Made by a program: the position numbers and the translations under genes. The notes beneath the pieces are model-generated. The model saw only the letters and a list, made by a program, of their open reading frames with translations, searched no databases and was not told the origin of the DNA. From NCBI RefSeq assembly GCF_008122205.1, contig NZ_PHNJ01000007.1, forward strand, positions 186,001 through 250,000: a stretch of 64,000 nucleotides of DNA. Direction: 5' to 3'. Of this stretch, positions 26,939-36,165 are shown in pieces; positions within the stretch are counted from its first letter, which is position 1, and each line of letters begins with the position of its first letter. This DNA is from Natronococcus pandeyae. Lineage in GTDB: Archaea > Halobacteriota > Halobacteria > Halobacteriales > Natrialbaceae.

Positions 26939-27159
26939 GAGCGGATCGACGCGCTCACGATATAAAACAGTCCGCGACTGTTCCCGACGACGAAGAAGTT
27001 CCACCACCTGATCCCGTCGGCGCGGCGTGATTCGACCGAGCGCAGTGCCACGATCGACGCGACACTCGAAAAACGAGGTGACTCGAGGTGTGTCGACTGA
27101 TTGAAAAATAATCAGACCGACAGGACACGCTTATGGGCTCGTCGAGTGTACGCCCGGCA

Positions 27160-27591
27160 ATGGCCGACAGAATCCTCGTGCCGGTAGACGGATCGGATCA
27201 CTCCCGACGAGCACTGCAAACCGCAGCGACCGAATTCACGGCCGACGAACGCATCGTTCTCCACGTCGTCGATCCGTTCGATCTCGAGGCGGCGACCGAG
27301 GACGCGGTCTGGGGTCGCGAGTTCATGGAGCAGCGAGAACGGGAGGCCGAAGCGCTCCTCGAGGAGTACGAAGAACTCGCGGCCGAACACGGCGTTTCGG
27401 TCCGGACGGAACTCACGCACGGCTCGCCGGCGCGGGCGATTATCGGCGCCGCCGACGACTTCGACGTCGATCACATCGTTATCGGGAGTAGAGGCCGGTC
27501 GGGAATCGATCGCGTACTGCTGGGAAGCGTCGCCGAAACCGTCGCGAAACGAGCACCCACATCGGTAACGATCGTTCGTCCCGACCGGTAG
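27160..27591 (+). CDS. Universal stress protein (UspA domain)
   Basis: A 143-residue USP from MADRILVPVDGSDHSRRALQ, with the complete nucleotide loop VIGSRGRSGIDRVLLGSVAE and final strand TSVTIVRPDR. An in-frame ATG nine codons earlier (27133) lies about 25 nt after an AT-rich run at 27105-27114 and could be a leaderless start. The start at 27160 is preferred because it matches the family N-terminus. It is convergent with the flavin-binding protein gene that follows. Confidence 0.9.
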   Translation: MADRILVPVDGSDHSRRALQTAATEFTADERIVLHVVDPFDLEAATEDAVWGREFMEQREREAEALLEEYEELAAEHGVSVRTELTHGSPARAIIGAADDFDVDHIVIGSRGRSGIDRVLLGSVAETVAKRAPTSVTIVRPDR

Positions 27592-27640
27592 CCGCTACGC
27601 AGCGGTGAAACCCGTTCGTATCGACGCTCACACGCTGCAG

Positions 27641-28090
27641 CTACGATTCTGACTCGACTTCCTTTCGCCCCGTCACCTGCTCGGGAACGAGCTGATAGTC
27701 TCGGAACGTCATGTCCTCTCGAGGGCGCTCGAAGATGTCGACTTTGGGGATGTCGATTCCCCACATTCCCTGGACGGTGCTGGACGCGTATGGCGCATCT
27801 CTAACCGCCTCGAGCTGTCCCGTCGCGACCACGCTTTGCCATCCCTCGTCGGTTTTGTCGTACGTGACGAACGTAACCCCTCGCTCGACGAGTTCTTCTT
27901 TCCTGCTGTTCGGGGGGATAGAGAGTCGGAAATAGAACGACTCGACGTCCTCGTTGTAGCCGTATGAGACCGGTATCGAGACCGGAGATGTATCTCGGTC
28001 GGTCGCGAACGAGATGACGCCCGTTCCACCCTGTCCGAGAAACTCGTGAATCTCTTGCTCGCTCATCTGAAGCCAGCGTAGACCCTGCAT
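27641..28090 (-). CDS. Pyridoxamine 5'-phosphate oxidase-like flavin-binding protein
   Basis: A 149-residue split-barrel protein: GGTGVISFATDRDTSPVSIP, then YFRLSIPPNSRKEELVE and WQSVVATGQLEAV, the three strands lining the FMN pocket in the PNPOx-like family. The start MQGLRWLQMSEQEIHEFL was taken because a TATA-like run (28113-28121) lies about 27 nt upstream; a start four codons earlier is possible. Haloarchaeal members of this family are often linked to stress or nitro/F420 chemistry, but the substrate here is unknown. A paralogue with a similar LTGRK ending is at 33670. Confidence 0.85.
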   Translation of the reverse strand: MQGLRWLQMSEQEIHEFLGQGGTGVISFATDRDTSPVSIPVSYGYNEDVESFYFRLSIPPNSRKEELVERGVTFVTYDKTDEGWQSVVATGQLEAVRDAPYASSTVQGMWGIDIPKVDIFERPREDMTFRDYQLVPEQVTGRKEVESES

Positions 28091-28273
28091 ATCACATGGC
28101 ACGGCTTGGGAGCAAAAAAGCGTCCTTCATCGTGAGCAGAACAGTCTATTCGGGCTGAGCGTTCATCGAAGATTCGTCTCCATCTCTCGAGACCGTTCTT
28201 GTACGGGGATAGTCGTCACGAGTGTCCGAAACGACCTCTCGAGAGTGAAGCTCGTGCGGTAGACGGGACGAGT

Positions 28274-28516
28274 GTGACGTTCGTCCTCCCGCTCGATGGA
28301 TCACTGCTCGCGGAGTCCGCGCTCGTTCGAGCCGTCGAGTACGGGTCCGCGCTCGGCGAAGACGGTACTGCCGTGAACGTCGTGCCCGAACGGAAAGCGC
28401 TACACAAAAAAGAGATGGGTCGGCGACAACGAGGCGTTCGCCAGCCGACGCCGCCGAAACTCGAGGCATTCGAACCAGACGACGAGTTCTATCCGACAGA
28501 CGACTCCTCGGAGTGA
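28274..28516 (+). pseudogene. Truncated universal stress protein
   Basis: From a GTG at 28274 the frame reads VTFVLPLDGSLLAESALVRA and continues VEYGSALGEDGTAVNVVPE, which is the beta1-alpha1-beta2 part of a USP. It then turns into a charged tail (RRQRGVRQPTPPKLEAFEPD) and stops after 80 codons. The nucleotide loop and last strands are missing. It may be a degraded USP or a short protein using only the N-terminal half. The frame is open upstream to 28199, but that part is not USP-like. Confidence 0.45.
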
Positions 28517-28579
28517 TCGGACGCCCTCGCTGACTGTTCGTCACCGACACGAGGGCGGACGGTACGGAACAGTAGCCGT

Positions 28580-28996
28580 TCACCGAACGACCGTCACCGG
28601 TACCGACGCACGGCGGACGACCCGTTCTGCGACGCTCCCGAGCAGAATCCGTGAGACGCCGGATCGGCCGTGGCTGCCGAGAACGATCCGGTCGACGTCG
28701 TTCCCGGCTGCGAACTCGACGATACGGTCGGCGGGCCTGCCGACGACGGTCTCCGTCTCGAGTGAGACGCCGTGTTCGTCACAGATCTCTCGGGCAGTTT
28801 CGAACAGCGTTTCGGATCGCTCCTCCTCGAGTTGCATGGCCCGTTCGTAGTTGTACGATCGATCGCCGCGGTACATCGCCATCGTCGGATCGAGAACGTG
28901 CAACGCAGTGATCGTGGCGTCTGGCGACGTCGTCGCAGCGTGTTCGATCGCCGCTCGAGCCGGGTCGGAATCGTCGATCGGGACGAGGATGTTCAT
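28580..28996 (-). CDS. Universal stress protein (UspA domain)
   Basis: A 138-residue USP from MNILVPIDDSDPARAAIE, with VLGSHGRSGVSRILLGSVAE as a complete G-x2-G-x9-G-S loop and the end VPVTVVR. A TATA run (29013-29022, minus strand) lies about 24 nt before this ATG, so this start is preferred over the one two codons upstream (29002). It is very similar in its C-terminal third to the USP at 26501, suggesting a local duplication. Confidence 0.92.
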   Translation of the reverse strand: MNILVPIDDSDPARAAIEHAATTSPDATITALHVLDPTMAMYRGDRSYNYERAMQLEEERSETLFETAREICDEHGVSLETETVVGRPADRIVEFAAGNDVDRIVLGSHGRSGVSRILLGSVAERVVRRASVPVTVVR

Positions 28997-29156
28997 ACGC
29001 ATTCTTCGTCGAGTAGATAAATATACTCGGGGGTAATTCCCACTGCGTGGAACGTCAGTTCTGGGCGGTCGTCAGTGTCCTCGAGCGGGACGTTGAACTC
29101 GTCACCCTTTTTGTGTCGGGTTCTCAGTTCGCCCCGTGTCTTCGATTCGAAGGATC

Positions 29157-30029
29157 TCACCTCACGGTCAGTATCGGACGATCCGACTCCCGAAGGACGC
29201 GAGCGGTTGTGCTACCCAGGAGGTCACCGGACGCACCGCCCCGGCCCCGAGTCCCCATCGCGACGAGATCGCCCTTGACGCCGTCGACGTACTCGACGAG
29301 TTCTTTGTCGGGAACGCCTCGGAGGACATCCGTTTTCACCGATAGTCCGCGCCCGCGAGCGTCGTCGGCGATCGCTTCGATCGCGTTCTGGCCACCTTCT
29401 TTCAGTAGACCCACAATGCTCCGGGAGGTGTCCTCGAGGTCGTAGCTCGCGGTATCGATCACGTAGGGAACGTACACCGACGCCCCGTACGATTCCGCGA
29501 TCTCGAGTCCCTGTCGTGCGGCGCGCTCGGCTGCATCGCTGCCGTCCGTTGGAATGACGACGCGGTCGTAGTCGACTGTATCGGCGTCGAGTTCGCCCTC
29601 GGTCAAACGGGCAATCAGTACGGGAACGTCAGCGCGCCCGATCACACGTTCGGCGGTACTGCCGAGTCGGACTCGGTCCGGACCCGTTCGGCCATGGGTT
29701 CCCATCGTGATCAGATCGACGCCGTGCTCGTCCGCATACTCGAGGATGGTTCGGTGTGGAACGCCCTCGTGAACGGCTCGCCTCGCCTCCAGGCCACGCT
29801 CAGTTGCTCGCTCGTGGACTCGAGTGGTCACCTGGCGACCGTGCTTTTCTACTGGCTGTCGTACTTCGTCGCGTTGCTGGTCACCGAGGCCGGTCGGTTC
29901 GGTTCCGGTATCGACGACGTAGAGGACGTGTACGGCGGCCCCGAACGTCTGTGCAAATTCGAACGCTCGGCTGACCGCCTCCTCGGCGCCACCGCTCTCG
30001 TCGATCGGAACGAGGATCGTCGAATACAT
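29157..30029 (-). CDS. Tandem-domain universal stress protein
   Basis: About 290 residues with two complete USP domains. Domain 1 begins MYSTILVPIDESGGAEEAVS and has TMGTHGRTGPDRVRLGSTAE. Domain 2 begins YDRVVIPTDGSDAAERAARQ and has AMGTRGRGGASGDLLGSTTA. Both nucleotide loops are intact, unlike the tandem USP at 16941. The start at 30029 was preferred over 30038 because it gives the family N-terminus. It is divergent from nicotinate phosphoribosyltransferase, with about 180 bp between starts. Confidence 0.9.
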   Translation of the reverse strand: MYSTILVPIDESGGAEEAVSRAFEFAQTFGAAVHVLYVVDTGTEPTGLGDQQRDEVRQPVEKHGRQVTTRVHERATERGLEARRAVHEGVPHRTILEYADEHGVDLITMGTHGRTGPDRVRLGSTAERVIGRADVPVLIARLTEGELDADTVDYDRVVIPTDGSDAAERAARQGLEIAESYGASVYVPYVIDTASYDLEDTSRSIVGLLKEGGQNAIEAIADDARGRGLSVKTDVLRGVPDKELVEYVDGVKGDLVAMGTRGRGGASGDLLGSTTARVLRESDRPILTVR

Positions 30030-30208
30030 CTGGATCACAGCACCGTACGTCTCCCGGGGTTAAGAAACGAGCGCGGTGCCTCTACTGTTCTATACCTAGC
30101 TGTGCCAACTGTTCGAGAGCGTGTGGAGGGTGAGTACACTCGGACCCGGTCGCTGGATCCAATGGAGGGTGAAGCTATTTGGGTCGTGTTCGCGTCGGCG
30201 TTCGTACA

Positions 30209-31576
30209 ATGTCCCAGCTGACCTTCGGGCATATCGATCCCAGTGATCTCTCGCTGTTCACCGATCGGTACGAACTCACCATGATGGAGGGGTACTACGA
30301 GTCGGGTCACACGCAACGCGCGACGTTCTCGGTGTACTTCAGGCGCCTCCCAGCGGATCGCGGCTACGCGCTCGCTTCCGGACTCGAGCAGGTGATCGCC
30401 GCCGTGGAAGCGATCGAGTTCGATGCCGATGCGATAGCTTTTCTCGCCGACCAGGGGTTCGGCGACGACTTTCTGTCGTTCCTCGAGTCGTTCGAGTTCA
30501 CCGGCGAGATCCGCGCCCTCCCCGAAGGGACGCCCGTGTTTCCGAACGAACCCTTGCTCGAGGTGACGGCACCGCTTCCAGAGGCGCAGTTGCTCGAGAC
30601 GCTGGTGCTAAACCAGGTTGGGTACCAGACGCTCGTCGCGACGAAGGCAGCGCGGATGGCCGACGTCGTGAGACGACACGGTGACGGACAGGACCTCGTC
30701 GACTTCGGCTCCCGGCGCGCCCACGGCGCTGATGCCGGGCTCAAAGCCGCACGGGCGGCGTACGTCGGTGGCTTCGACGGGACCTCGAACGTTCTCGCCG
30801 GTGAGCGATTCGGGCTGCCGACGTACGGGACGATGGCACACTCGTGGGTACAAAGCTTCGAAAGCGAGCGCGCCTCGTTCGAAGCGTTCGCCGACGTCTG
30901 CGGCGACGACGCCGTCTACCTGATCGACACGTACGACACCGTCGATGGCGCCGAGCGCGCGGTCGCCGTCACAGACGATCGTGACGTTCGATTGGGCGGC
31001 GTCCGGCTGGATTCGGGAGATCTGGTCGAACTCTCGAAAGCGGTGCACGAAATCGTCGGCGACGCCGACATCGTCGTCTCCTCGGGCGTCGACGAGTACT
31101 TCCTCAGGGACTTCTTCGACGACGATGGTGTCGCATCGGCGTTCGGTCCGGGAACCGCGCTGACGACGAGCAAGGACGCACCGGACAGCGGCGTCGTCTA
31201 CAAGCTCACAGCGGTCGAACGCGACGAAACGTTCGAACCGAGCATGAAGCTCTCGCCCGGGAAAGTGACCTATCCCGGACGGAAGGAGCTCTACCGCGTC
31301 GAGCGAGACGGGTCGTACGCTCACGACGTACTCGGACGACACGACGAGTCGCTGGCCGGTGAGCCACAACTCGAGACGATTTACGAGGACGGATCGCTCG
31401 TCTACGACCCGCCATCTCTCTCGTCGATCCGGGACCGGACACAGCGGGAGGTCGAACGCCTTCCCGAGCGGTGTCGGCGAGTGCGAGAACCCGAACCCTA
31501 CGAGGTACGGATCAGCGACGGCCTCGAGACGCTCAGACGGGAGACGGAACGTGACATTCGAGAACGCGAAGGCTAA
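30209..31576 (+). CDS. pncB: Nicotinate phosphoribosyltransferase
   Basis: A 455-residue enzyme joining nicotinate and PRPP to nicotinate mononucleotide in NAD salvage. Motifs: LFTDRYELTMMEGYYESG at the N-terminus, VDFGSRRAHGADAGLKAAR, the catalytic-His region YGTMAHSWVQSF, the phosphate-binding GGVRLDSGDLVELSK, and TSKDAPDSGVVYKL. The ATG at 30209 (MSQLTFGHIDP) was chosen over the earlier in-frame start because it begins just before the conserved domain. Length and motif order are typical of haloarchaeal PncB. Confidence 0.95.
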   Translation: MSQLTFGHIDPSDLSLFTDRYELTMMEGYYESGHTQRATFSVYFRRLPADRGYALASGLEQVIAAVEAIEFDADAIAFLADQGFGDDFLSFLESFEFTGEIRALPEGTPVFPNEPLLEVTAPLPEAQLLETLVLNQVGYQTLVATKAARMADVVRRHGDGQDLVDFGSRRAHGADAGLKAARAAYVGGFDGTSNVLAGERFGLPTYGTMAHSWVQSFESERASFEAFADVCGDDAVYLIDTYDTVDGAERAVAVTDDRDVRLGGVRLDSGDLVELSKAVHEIVGDADIVVSSGVDEYFLRDFFDDDGVASAFGPGTALTTSKDAPDSGVVYKLTAVERDETFEPSMKLSPGKVTYPGRKELYRVERDGSYAHDVLGRHDESLAGEPQLETIYEDGSLVYDPPSLSSIRDRTQREVERLPERCRRVREPEPYEVRISDGLETLRRETERDIREREG

Positions 31577-31926
31577 CGGTCCGTTCCGGTACTCGGTGCC
31601 GTGTCCCTCGAGCGCAGACGGGACATCCAGGGAGTGAGATAGATCGGTTGCTCGAGTCTGTCCTCCGGCAAGAAGCACGGCAGAATGTCCGGCTGTAGCA
31701 CTCGCTTATCGAGCACGCACAGATGGTAAATCGATCCCAACAGCCGCGATATCGGCGGTAATACGGCTATTACCGCTGTACCGATTACGTAAGTACATAT
31801 GTAAATAACCGGTTCTGGATTGGCATGCGACGTTGCTTCCGTCGAATTCCGCCGTTTACCGTGAACGAGGTGAAACGATCGAAGAAAAGCCGGACTACCC
31901 TCTCAAGAAGGTGCCTCCTGCGTGCA
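31577..31926. other. Intergenic between convergent genes, about 350 bp
   Basis: No gene is supported. A short AT-rich patch at 31775-31805 has TATA-like character but no gene follows it in either direction. Confidence 0.4.
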
Positions 31927-32226
31927 TCACGATGCCGACTGTCGTTCGGTGCGGCCGCCGACGGTGTGAGAGTCACTGAATCGTAAACGGTCGGTGGAGT
32001 CTCGGACGGCTATCGACTGATCGTCGGGATCCGATCGAACCATATCCCGGTCGGTCTCGGGCAGTGGTGGATGTCCGAAGAGCGCGTCGAACACGAATAC
32101 CATCGCGATCAGCGAACCGAACAGCACTCCCTGGTGGAACGCGATGGACGTGACCGCACCGATCATCACGCCGACTAGCAGCCCTGCAGCGATGCTTCCG
32201 AGGAGTTTGTCGTAGTAGTCGACCAT
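31927..32226 (-). CDS. Small two-helix membrane protein
   Basis: A 99-residue protein with a short N-terminus (MVDYYDKLLGS), two membrane helices (IAAGLLVGVMIGAVTSIAFH and VLFGSLIAMVFVFDALFG) and an acidic polar tail. The composition and the glycine zipper-like first helix are typical of small haloarchaeal membrane proteins of unknown function. No motif beyond the helices was recognised. Confidence 0.65.
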   Translation of the reverse strand: MVDYYDKLLGSIAAGLLVGVMIGAVTSIAFHQGVLFGSLIAMVFVFDALFGHPPLPETDRDMVRSDPDDQSIAVRDSTDRLRFSDSHTVGGRTERQSAS

Positions 32227-32387
32227 GCGTTCTCACCCGTGTAGAACGTCTACACGACGGGATATAGCACGCGACGACGATTCCCTCCGGGTGAGAATAA
32301 CACGCAACCAGTGCACTGTGTGTGCGGTCGCGTTCCATCCGGATTATCGGCTCGTTCGGGTCCCTCGGTCGCGCAGCGAACGTTCGG

Positions 32388-32870
32388 TCACTCGGTTTCG
32401 ACCTCGATGTCGCCGACCTGCGACGACTCGTGGTACGCACAGATGTACGTCGTCATCTCTTCGGTCGCGGTGACGCCTTCGATCGTCGCTTCCTCGCCTT
32501 CTTCGTCGACGTCGTCGCTCTGATACTCGTCGATAATCTCGCCGTTCTCGTCTCGGATCTCCAGATTGTGCAGAACTCCATCGGCGTTCACCCACCTGAA
32601 GTCGTACTCCTGTCCGTCGATGAGGGTGATCGTCGGATTGTCTTCGCCGTCGATCATCGCTGGCTCGAGCCCGGTCCAGGCCTGGACCCGTCCCTCGAAG
32701 GAGAACTCCTCGACGTCCCCCCAGTCTTCGTCTGCAGCCTCGTCCTCGGCCTCTTCTTCCTCATCGTCGGGCTCCGCTTCGTCTGTTGTGCAACCGGCGA
32801 GGAGTGCGACGCTCGATACGCCCGCGATTTTCAACAGTGTCCGTCGCGAAAACATGCCTGTTTCGGTCAT
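32388..32870 (-). CDS. Tat lipoprotein with cupredoxin (halocyanin-like) domain
   Basis: A 160-residue protein from MTETGMFSRRTLLKIAG: a twin-Arg signal and lipobox LLAGC, a 30-residue Asp/Glu linker, then a cupredoxin fold. Copper ligands visible are His in GVLHNLEIRD, and Cys and His in TTYICAYHESSQV. The axial Met of halocyanins is missing. Gln or Val stands in that position, recalling stellacyanin-type or Met-less sites, which would change the redox potential. It should act as an electron carrier on the outer membrane face. The start at 32870 fits a TATA element at 32896-32905. Confidence 0.82.
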   Translation of the reverse strand: MTETGMFSRRTLLKIAGVSSVALLAGCTTDEAEPDDEEEEAEDEAADEDWGDVEEFSFEGRVQAWTGLEPAMIDGEDNPTITLIDGQEYDFRWVNADGVLHNLEIRDENGEIIDEYQSDDVDEEGEEATIEGVTATEEMTTYICAYHESSQVGDIEVETE

Positions 32871-33047
32871 CACTGTGTTGGAGGGCACGAGAGGTAATAA
32901 GCATCATTTCCGAAGACGACGACCGTCACGACTGGCTGAGATCCCGACGAGAGACGCCACATCGCGCGTTACGTATGTGAGAAAAGTAGCTTCCGAACCC
33001 GGGCTCGAGTGGACGCCGTTTGCTTCGGCCCGTCTTCGCGGGACCGT

Positions 33048-33470
33048 TCAGTACGGTGGTCGCTGTGCCCGAACGACGTCCGCCAGTTCCTGGTGTTCGT
33101 CGGCGAGTAGTTCGTTCAGATCGTCGGCCGTGATGATGCCGGCCAACTGGTCGTCCGAGTCCGTTACGGGAATCCGTCGGATACCGTGCGTACTCATCAG
33201 TTCGGTTGCCTCGTAGAAGCCGGCATCGTGTGGAATCGTCCGCAGTTCGTCCGACATCACGTCCTCCGCCGTGAGTCCCTCGGGATCGGCTTGCTCGGCG
33301 ATTACTTCCATCGTCAGGTCGCGATCGGTGACGATTCCGACGGGCGCGTCACCGTCGGTGATGACGACGCTGCCGACGTCCTCTTCGCCCATCATCGTCG
33401 CGAGTTCGTGAACCGATTCGTCCGTCGAGGCCGTAATGACGTCACGTCGTGCGAGGTCTTGGATAGGCAT
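33048..33470 (-). CDS. CBS-domain pair protein
   Basis: A 140-residue stand-alone Bateman module. CBS1 is MPIQDLARRDVITASTDESV to GIVTDRDLTMEVIAE, and CBS2 is TAEDVMSDELRTIPHD to GIRRIPVTDSDDQLAGIITA. Each carries the G-h-x-T/S-x-x-D nucleotide contact (GIVTDRD, GIITADD). It likely senses AMP, ATP or a related nucleotide and regulates partner proteins. The start at 33470 matches the family N-terminus, and the open frame to 33524 adds unconserved residues. Confidence 0.9.
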   Translation of the reverse strand: MPIQDLARRDVITASTDESVHELATMMGEEDVGSVVITDGDAPVGIVTDRDLTMEVIAEQADPEGLTAEDVMSDELRTIPHDAGFYEATELMSTHGIRRIPVTDSDDQLAGIITADDLNELLADEHQELADVVRAQRPPY

Positions 33471-33669
33471 CGTCCCTCGGTTGCCCGTCCCACACCGAGC
33501 GTAATAGTTGCTTGCGACAGTCACGGTGACAGTCGAAGAAAGGACACCTGTGCAGTAACCAGCGACGAGTCCGGCGACCGGAGCACCGGGATCGACGACT
33601 ACTGCTCGAGACGCTGTTTTAGAAGCTACTCTCGAGAGACGACGGGAAGATCGGCCAGCTCCAGACGGA

Positions 33670-34128
33670 CTACGTGATGTGGTCGCCCGTCTTCCGGCCG
33701 GTAAGTTCCTCGATCTCGAGTTCGTAGATCGTCAATCCGACTGCCTCGATCTCCTCGTCGAAGATTCGCAGTTCGGAAAAACGCTCGTTGATCGCCGTCT
33801 CGTCGAACGCCTCCTGTTCAGCGGCGGTAAGTTCCCGTATGGGTCCGGTGGCGACGATGCTCCACGAGTCGTCGGGCGGATCAACCGCGTGAAGCACGAA
33901 ACAGGCCTCTGCCGTGTCGTCGACGTACGACAGCTTCTTGCTGTTTCCATCCGACGTGAGCCGGAGGTACAGTGACGACCCGTCGTAGTGAAACGAGACG
34001 GGGATCGCGTACGCATCTCCGTCACTCGCCAGCGAGAGTACGCCGACGTCGTTCGTCTCGATCGCCTCGGCGATGTCCTCGTCGTCCATTCCGAACGTGT
34101 ACACGTATTCGATCCGGTCGAGCGTCAT
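33670..34128 (-). CDS. Pyridoxamine 5'-phosphate oxidase-like flavin-binding protein
   Basis: A 152-residue split-barrel flavoprotein: MTLDRIEYVYTFGMDDEDIA, then VGVLSLASDGDAYAIPVSFH, LYLRLTSDGNSKKLSYVDD and WSIVATGPIREL. These match the FMN-binding strands of the PNPOx-like family. It is a distant paralogue of the protein at 27641 (both end near E-x-L/V-TGRK). The reaction is unknown; F420- or FMN-dependent reductases and simple flavin-binding stress proteins are the alternatives. Confidence 0.88.
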   Translation of the reverse strand: MTLDRIEYVYTFGMDDEDIAEAIETNDVGVLSLASDGDAYAIPVSFHYDGSSLYLRLTSDGNSKKLSYVDDTAEACFVLHAVDPPDDSWSIVATGPIRELTAAEQEAFDETAINERFSELRIFDEEIEAVGLTIYELEIEELTGRKTGDHIT

Positions 34129-34272
34129 GCGTGAGTTGCTGTACAGGCCACAGTCACATGAACCATTGTGGGGATACAGCTACAGAATCGGACGGCGTTT
34201 CTACTATGGAACTCGCCGTACTTGCCGGTACGAGAGACGGCCGAACGACTCGTCACTGCTCGATCTGCGCGT

Positions 34273-34452
34273 TCAGTCGCGCTCTTCTCGCAGTTCCTTC
34301 AACCGGGAGAGCAGTTCCTCGACCGAGTCGTCGCCGGTGTACTCGACGCGTCCCTCGAAATCGGTTCGTCGGTCGTCCGAATCGGCCTCGACGGAACTAA
34401 TCATCTTTTCGCGGCGCTCGAACTCCTCTGCATCGAATGTCCCCATCGACAT
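34273..34452 (-). CDS. Small acidic conserved haloarchaeal protein (DUF5786-like)
   Basis: A 59-residue protein from MSMGTFDAEEFERREKM, with RRTDFEGRVEYTGDDSVEEL and a charged C-terminal helix. From memory it resembles DUF5786, a family of tiny haloarchaeal proteins of unknown function. The start ten codons upstream is possible, but MSMGTFD is the usual N-terminus. Confidence 0.65.
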   Translation of the reverse strand: MSMGTFDAEEFERREKMISSVEADSDDRRTDFEGRVEYTGDDSVEELLSRLKELREERD

Positions 34453-34576
34453 CAGAATTTCCTCCGTGAGAGCTATTGGCACCGAGGAAATAAATCGATA
34501 TCGGCGAATCGTGGGTAATCGAGACAGAGAATCGATGAACCGCAGATTTCGACGCTACGTCTGAATACGCGGACGG

Positions 34577-34759
34577 TTAGCGCGCATCGTCGGTCGTCGC
34601 CACGTGCTCGTACGCCAGCGGCTCGCTCTCGGTGAGGACCCACTCGAGCGCGGCGATCTCCCCCCGGAGATACGTCGCGGACGGATCGTAATAGTCACAC
34701 ACCTGTGCAATCTGTCGAAGGTCCTCGAGTCGGTCGTGGATCTCCTCTTCCGAACGCAT
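34577..34759 (-). CDS. Small helical protein of unknown function
   Basis: A 60-residue protein: MRSEEEIHDRLEDLRQIAQV and later YLRGEIAALEWVLTESEPL, two amphipathic helices with an acidic surface. A TATA-like run at about 34783-34790 on the minus strand supports the start. It looks like a helical hairpin or dimerisation module. No family name is certain. Confidence 0.6.
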   Translation of the reverse strand: MRSEEEIHDRLEDLRQIAQVCDYYDPSATYLRGEIAALEWVLTESEPLAYEHVATTDDAR

Positions 34760-34956
34760 AGGTATCGCCCACACCGCCGAGCCATATAAGACGAACTGGT
34801 AGAGTGTGGTTCGACCGCAGCCTCGAGAAACGCTCGCGGCGATACGAACGTCCGTAGAGAGGTCGGTCGTCCCGCACCAGCCGGCGCCAGTATGGGTGTC
34901 AGGAGTGTGCACGGGGATCAGGAGTAGCCGGGTCGGCTGCGCGACTGTCTGTGTGG

Positions 34957-36165
34957 CTACCAGCGCGGTCCCTCGACCGGTTGCACCGTCTCCCCCGGCT
35001 GTTCGGCAGGTTCCGGAACGCCAGCCCGTCCCTGCACCGAACGAACGGCTCCGATATTGAGTGCGGTGATGACGTCCGTCCGCGTGACGAGCCCCGCGAG
35101 TTCCCCAAACTCGTCGAGGACGATCAGTCGGCCGATCTCGTTGCGCTGCAACGACGTGAGCGCTTCCCAGGCGTCGTCGTCCCGCGAGAGGGTCTCGAGA
35201 TTCGTCGTCATCACCTCACGGACCGTCGTCGTGTCGCGTTCGGCTGGCGGGACGGTACGGGCGTCCTCGAGCGTGACCACGCCGGTGACCGAGCCTCCCT
35301 CGAGGACCGGAAAGCCGGTGTGGCGGTGTTCCATCATTGCGTCGAGCAGTTCGGTGATCGTGATGTCGGGGGGGACGGTGTCGAGTTCGTCGACGGGCGT
35401 CATCATGTCCTCGATCGTGATCCCCTCGACGGCCGCCTGGAGCGCGGTCTGGCGCGCCTCGCCCGTCGCCGCGATGTAGATGAAGAAGGCGATGGCGATC
35501 AGAAAGATGTTGAGCGCGAGGAGTCCGAACAGGCCGAGCAAGAGGGCGAACGCCTTTCCCACCTGTGCAGCCTGTGCCGTCGCGACGGCGAACGGGCGAT
35601 TCCGGCCGAGGATCGCGCGAAGAACGCGACCGCCGTCCATCGGGAAGCCCGGCAGCATGTTGAACGCCGCGAGGGCGACGTTGATGACCGCGAGGTACGC
35701 GAAGACGAACTGCGCCGTCTCGAGGGCCGCCGGAACCACGACCACGAGCACGTAGAACGCTACGCCGAGGCCGACGCTGACGATCGGCCCGGCGATCGCG
35801 ATCGCCAGTTCCTGTCGCCAGTTCCTCGGTTGTTCGGAAAGCTGTGCGACGCCGCCGAGCAGCCAGAGCGTGATCGAGTCGATCGGAAACCCGTACCGGA
35901 TCGCGACGAGCGAGTGCCCCAGTTCGTGGAGCAAGACGCTCGCGAAGAGCCCGATTGCAGCAGCCGTCCCGAGCAACCACGGCGTCGAGCCGGTCGTGAG
36001 CGGTTCGGCCGCAATGCTCGTCCCGAGCACCGCGTTGAGCACCGGCACGAGGTCCCCAATCTGTATCGCGATGATCCACGCGAACACCGGCAAGATCAGC
36101 AGAAACGTCACGTCTAGCTTGACCGGAATTCCGAAGAGAGAGCCGATTCGGAAGCTCTTGAACAT
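34957..36165 (-). CDS. Site-2-protease-like membrane metalloprotease (M50) with CBS pair
   Basis: A 402-residue intramembrane zinc protease. The zinc motif HELGH is at 80-84 within a membrane helix, and the third ligand lies in FNMLPGFPMDGGRVLRA (D177). About six helices cover residues 15-235. Two CBS domains follow (IEDMMTPVDELDTVPP to GVVTLEDARTV, and VREVMTTNLETLSRDD to GLVTRTDVITALN). CBS-fused S2P homologues are widespread in archaea and probably cleave membrane-bound regulators in response to nucleotide levels. The substrate is unknown. Confidence 0.92.
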   Translation of the reverse strand: MFKSFRIGSLFGIPVKLDVTFLLILPVFAWIIAIQIGDLVPVLNAVLGTSIAAEPLTTGSTPWLLGTAAAIGLFASVLLHELGHSLVAIRYGFPIDSITLWLLGGVAQLSEQPRNWRQELAIAIAGPIVSVGLGVAFYVLVVVVPAALETAQFVFAYLAVINVALAAFNMLPGFPMDGGRVLRAILGRNRPFAVATAQAAQVGKAFALLLGLFGLLALNIFLIAIAFFIYIAATGEARQTALQAAVEGITIEDMMTPVDELDTVPPDITITELLDAMMEHRHTGFPVLEGGSVTGVVTLEDARTVPPAERDTTTVREVMTTNLETLSRDDDAWEALTSLQRNEIGRLIVLDEFGELAGLVTRTDVITALNIGAVRSVQGRAGVPEPAEQPGETVQPVEGPRW

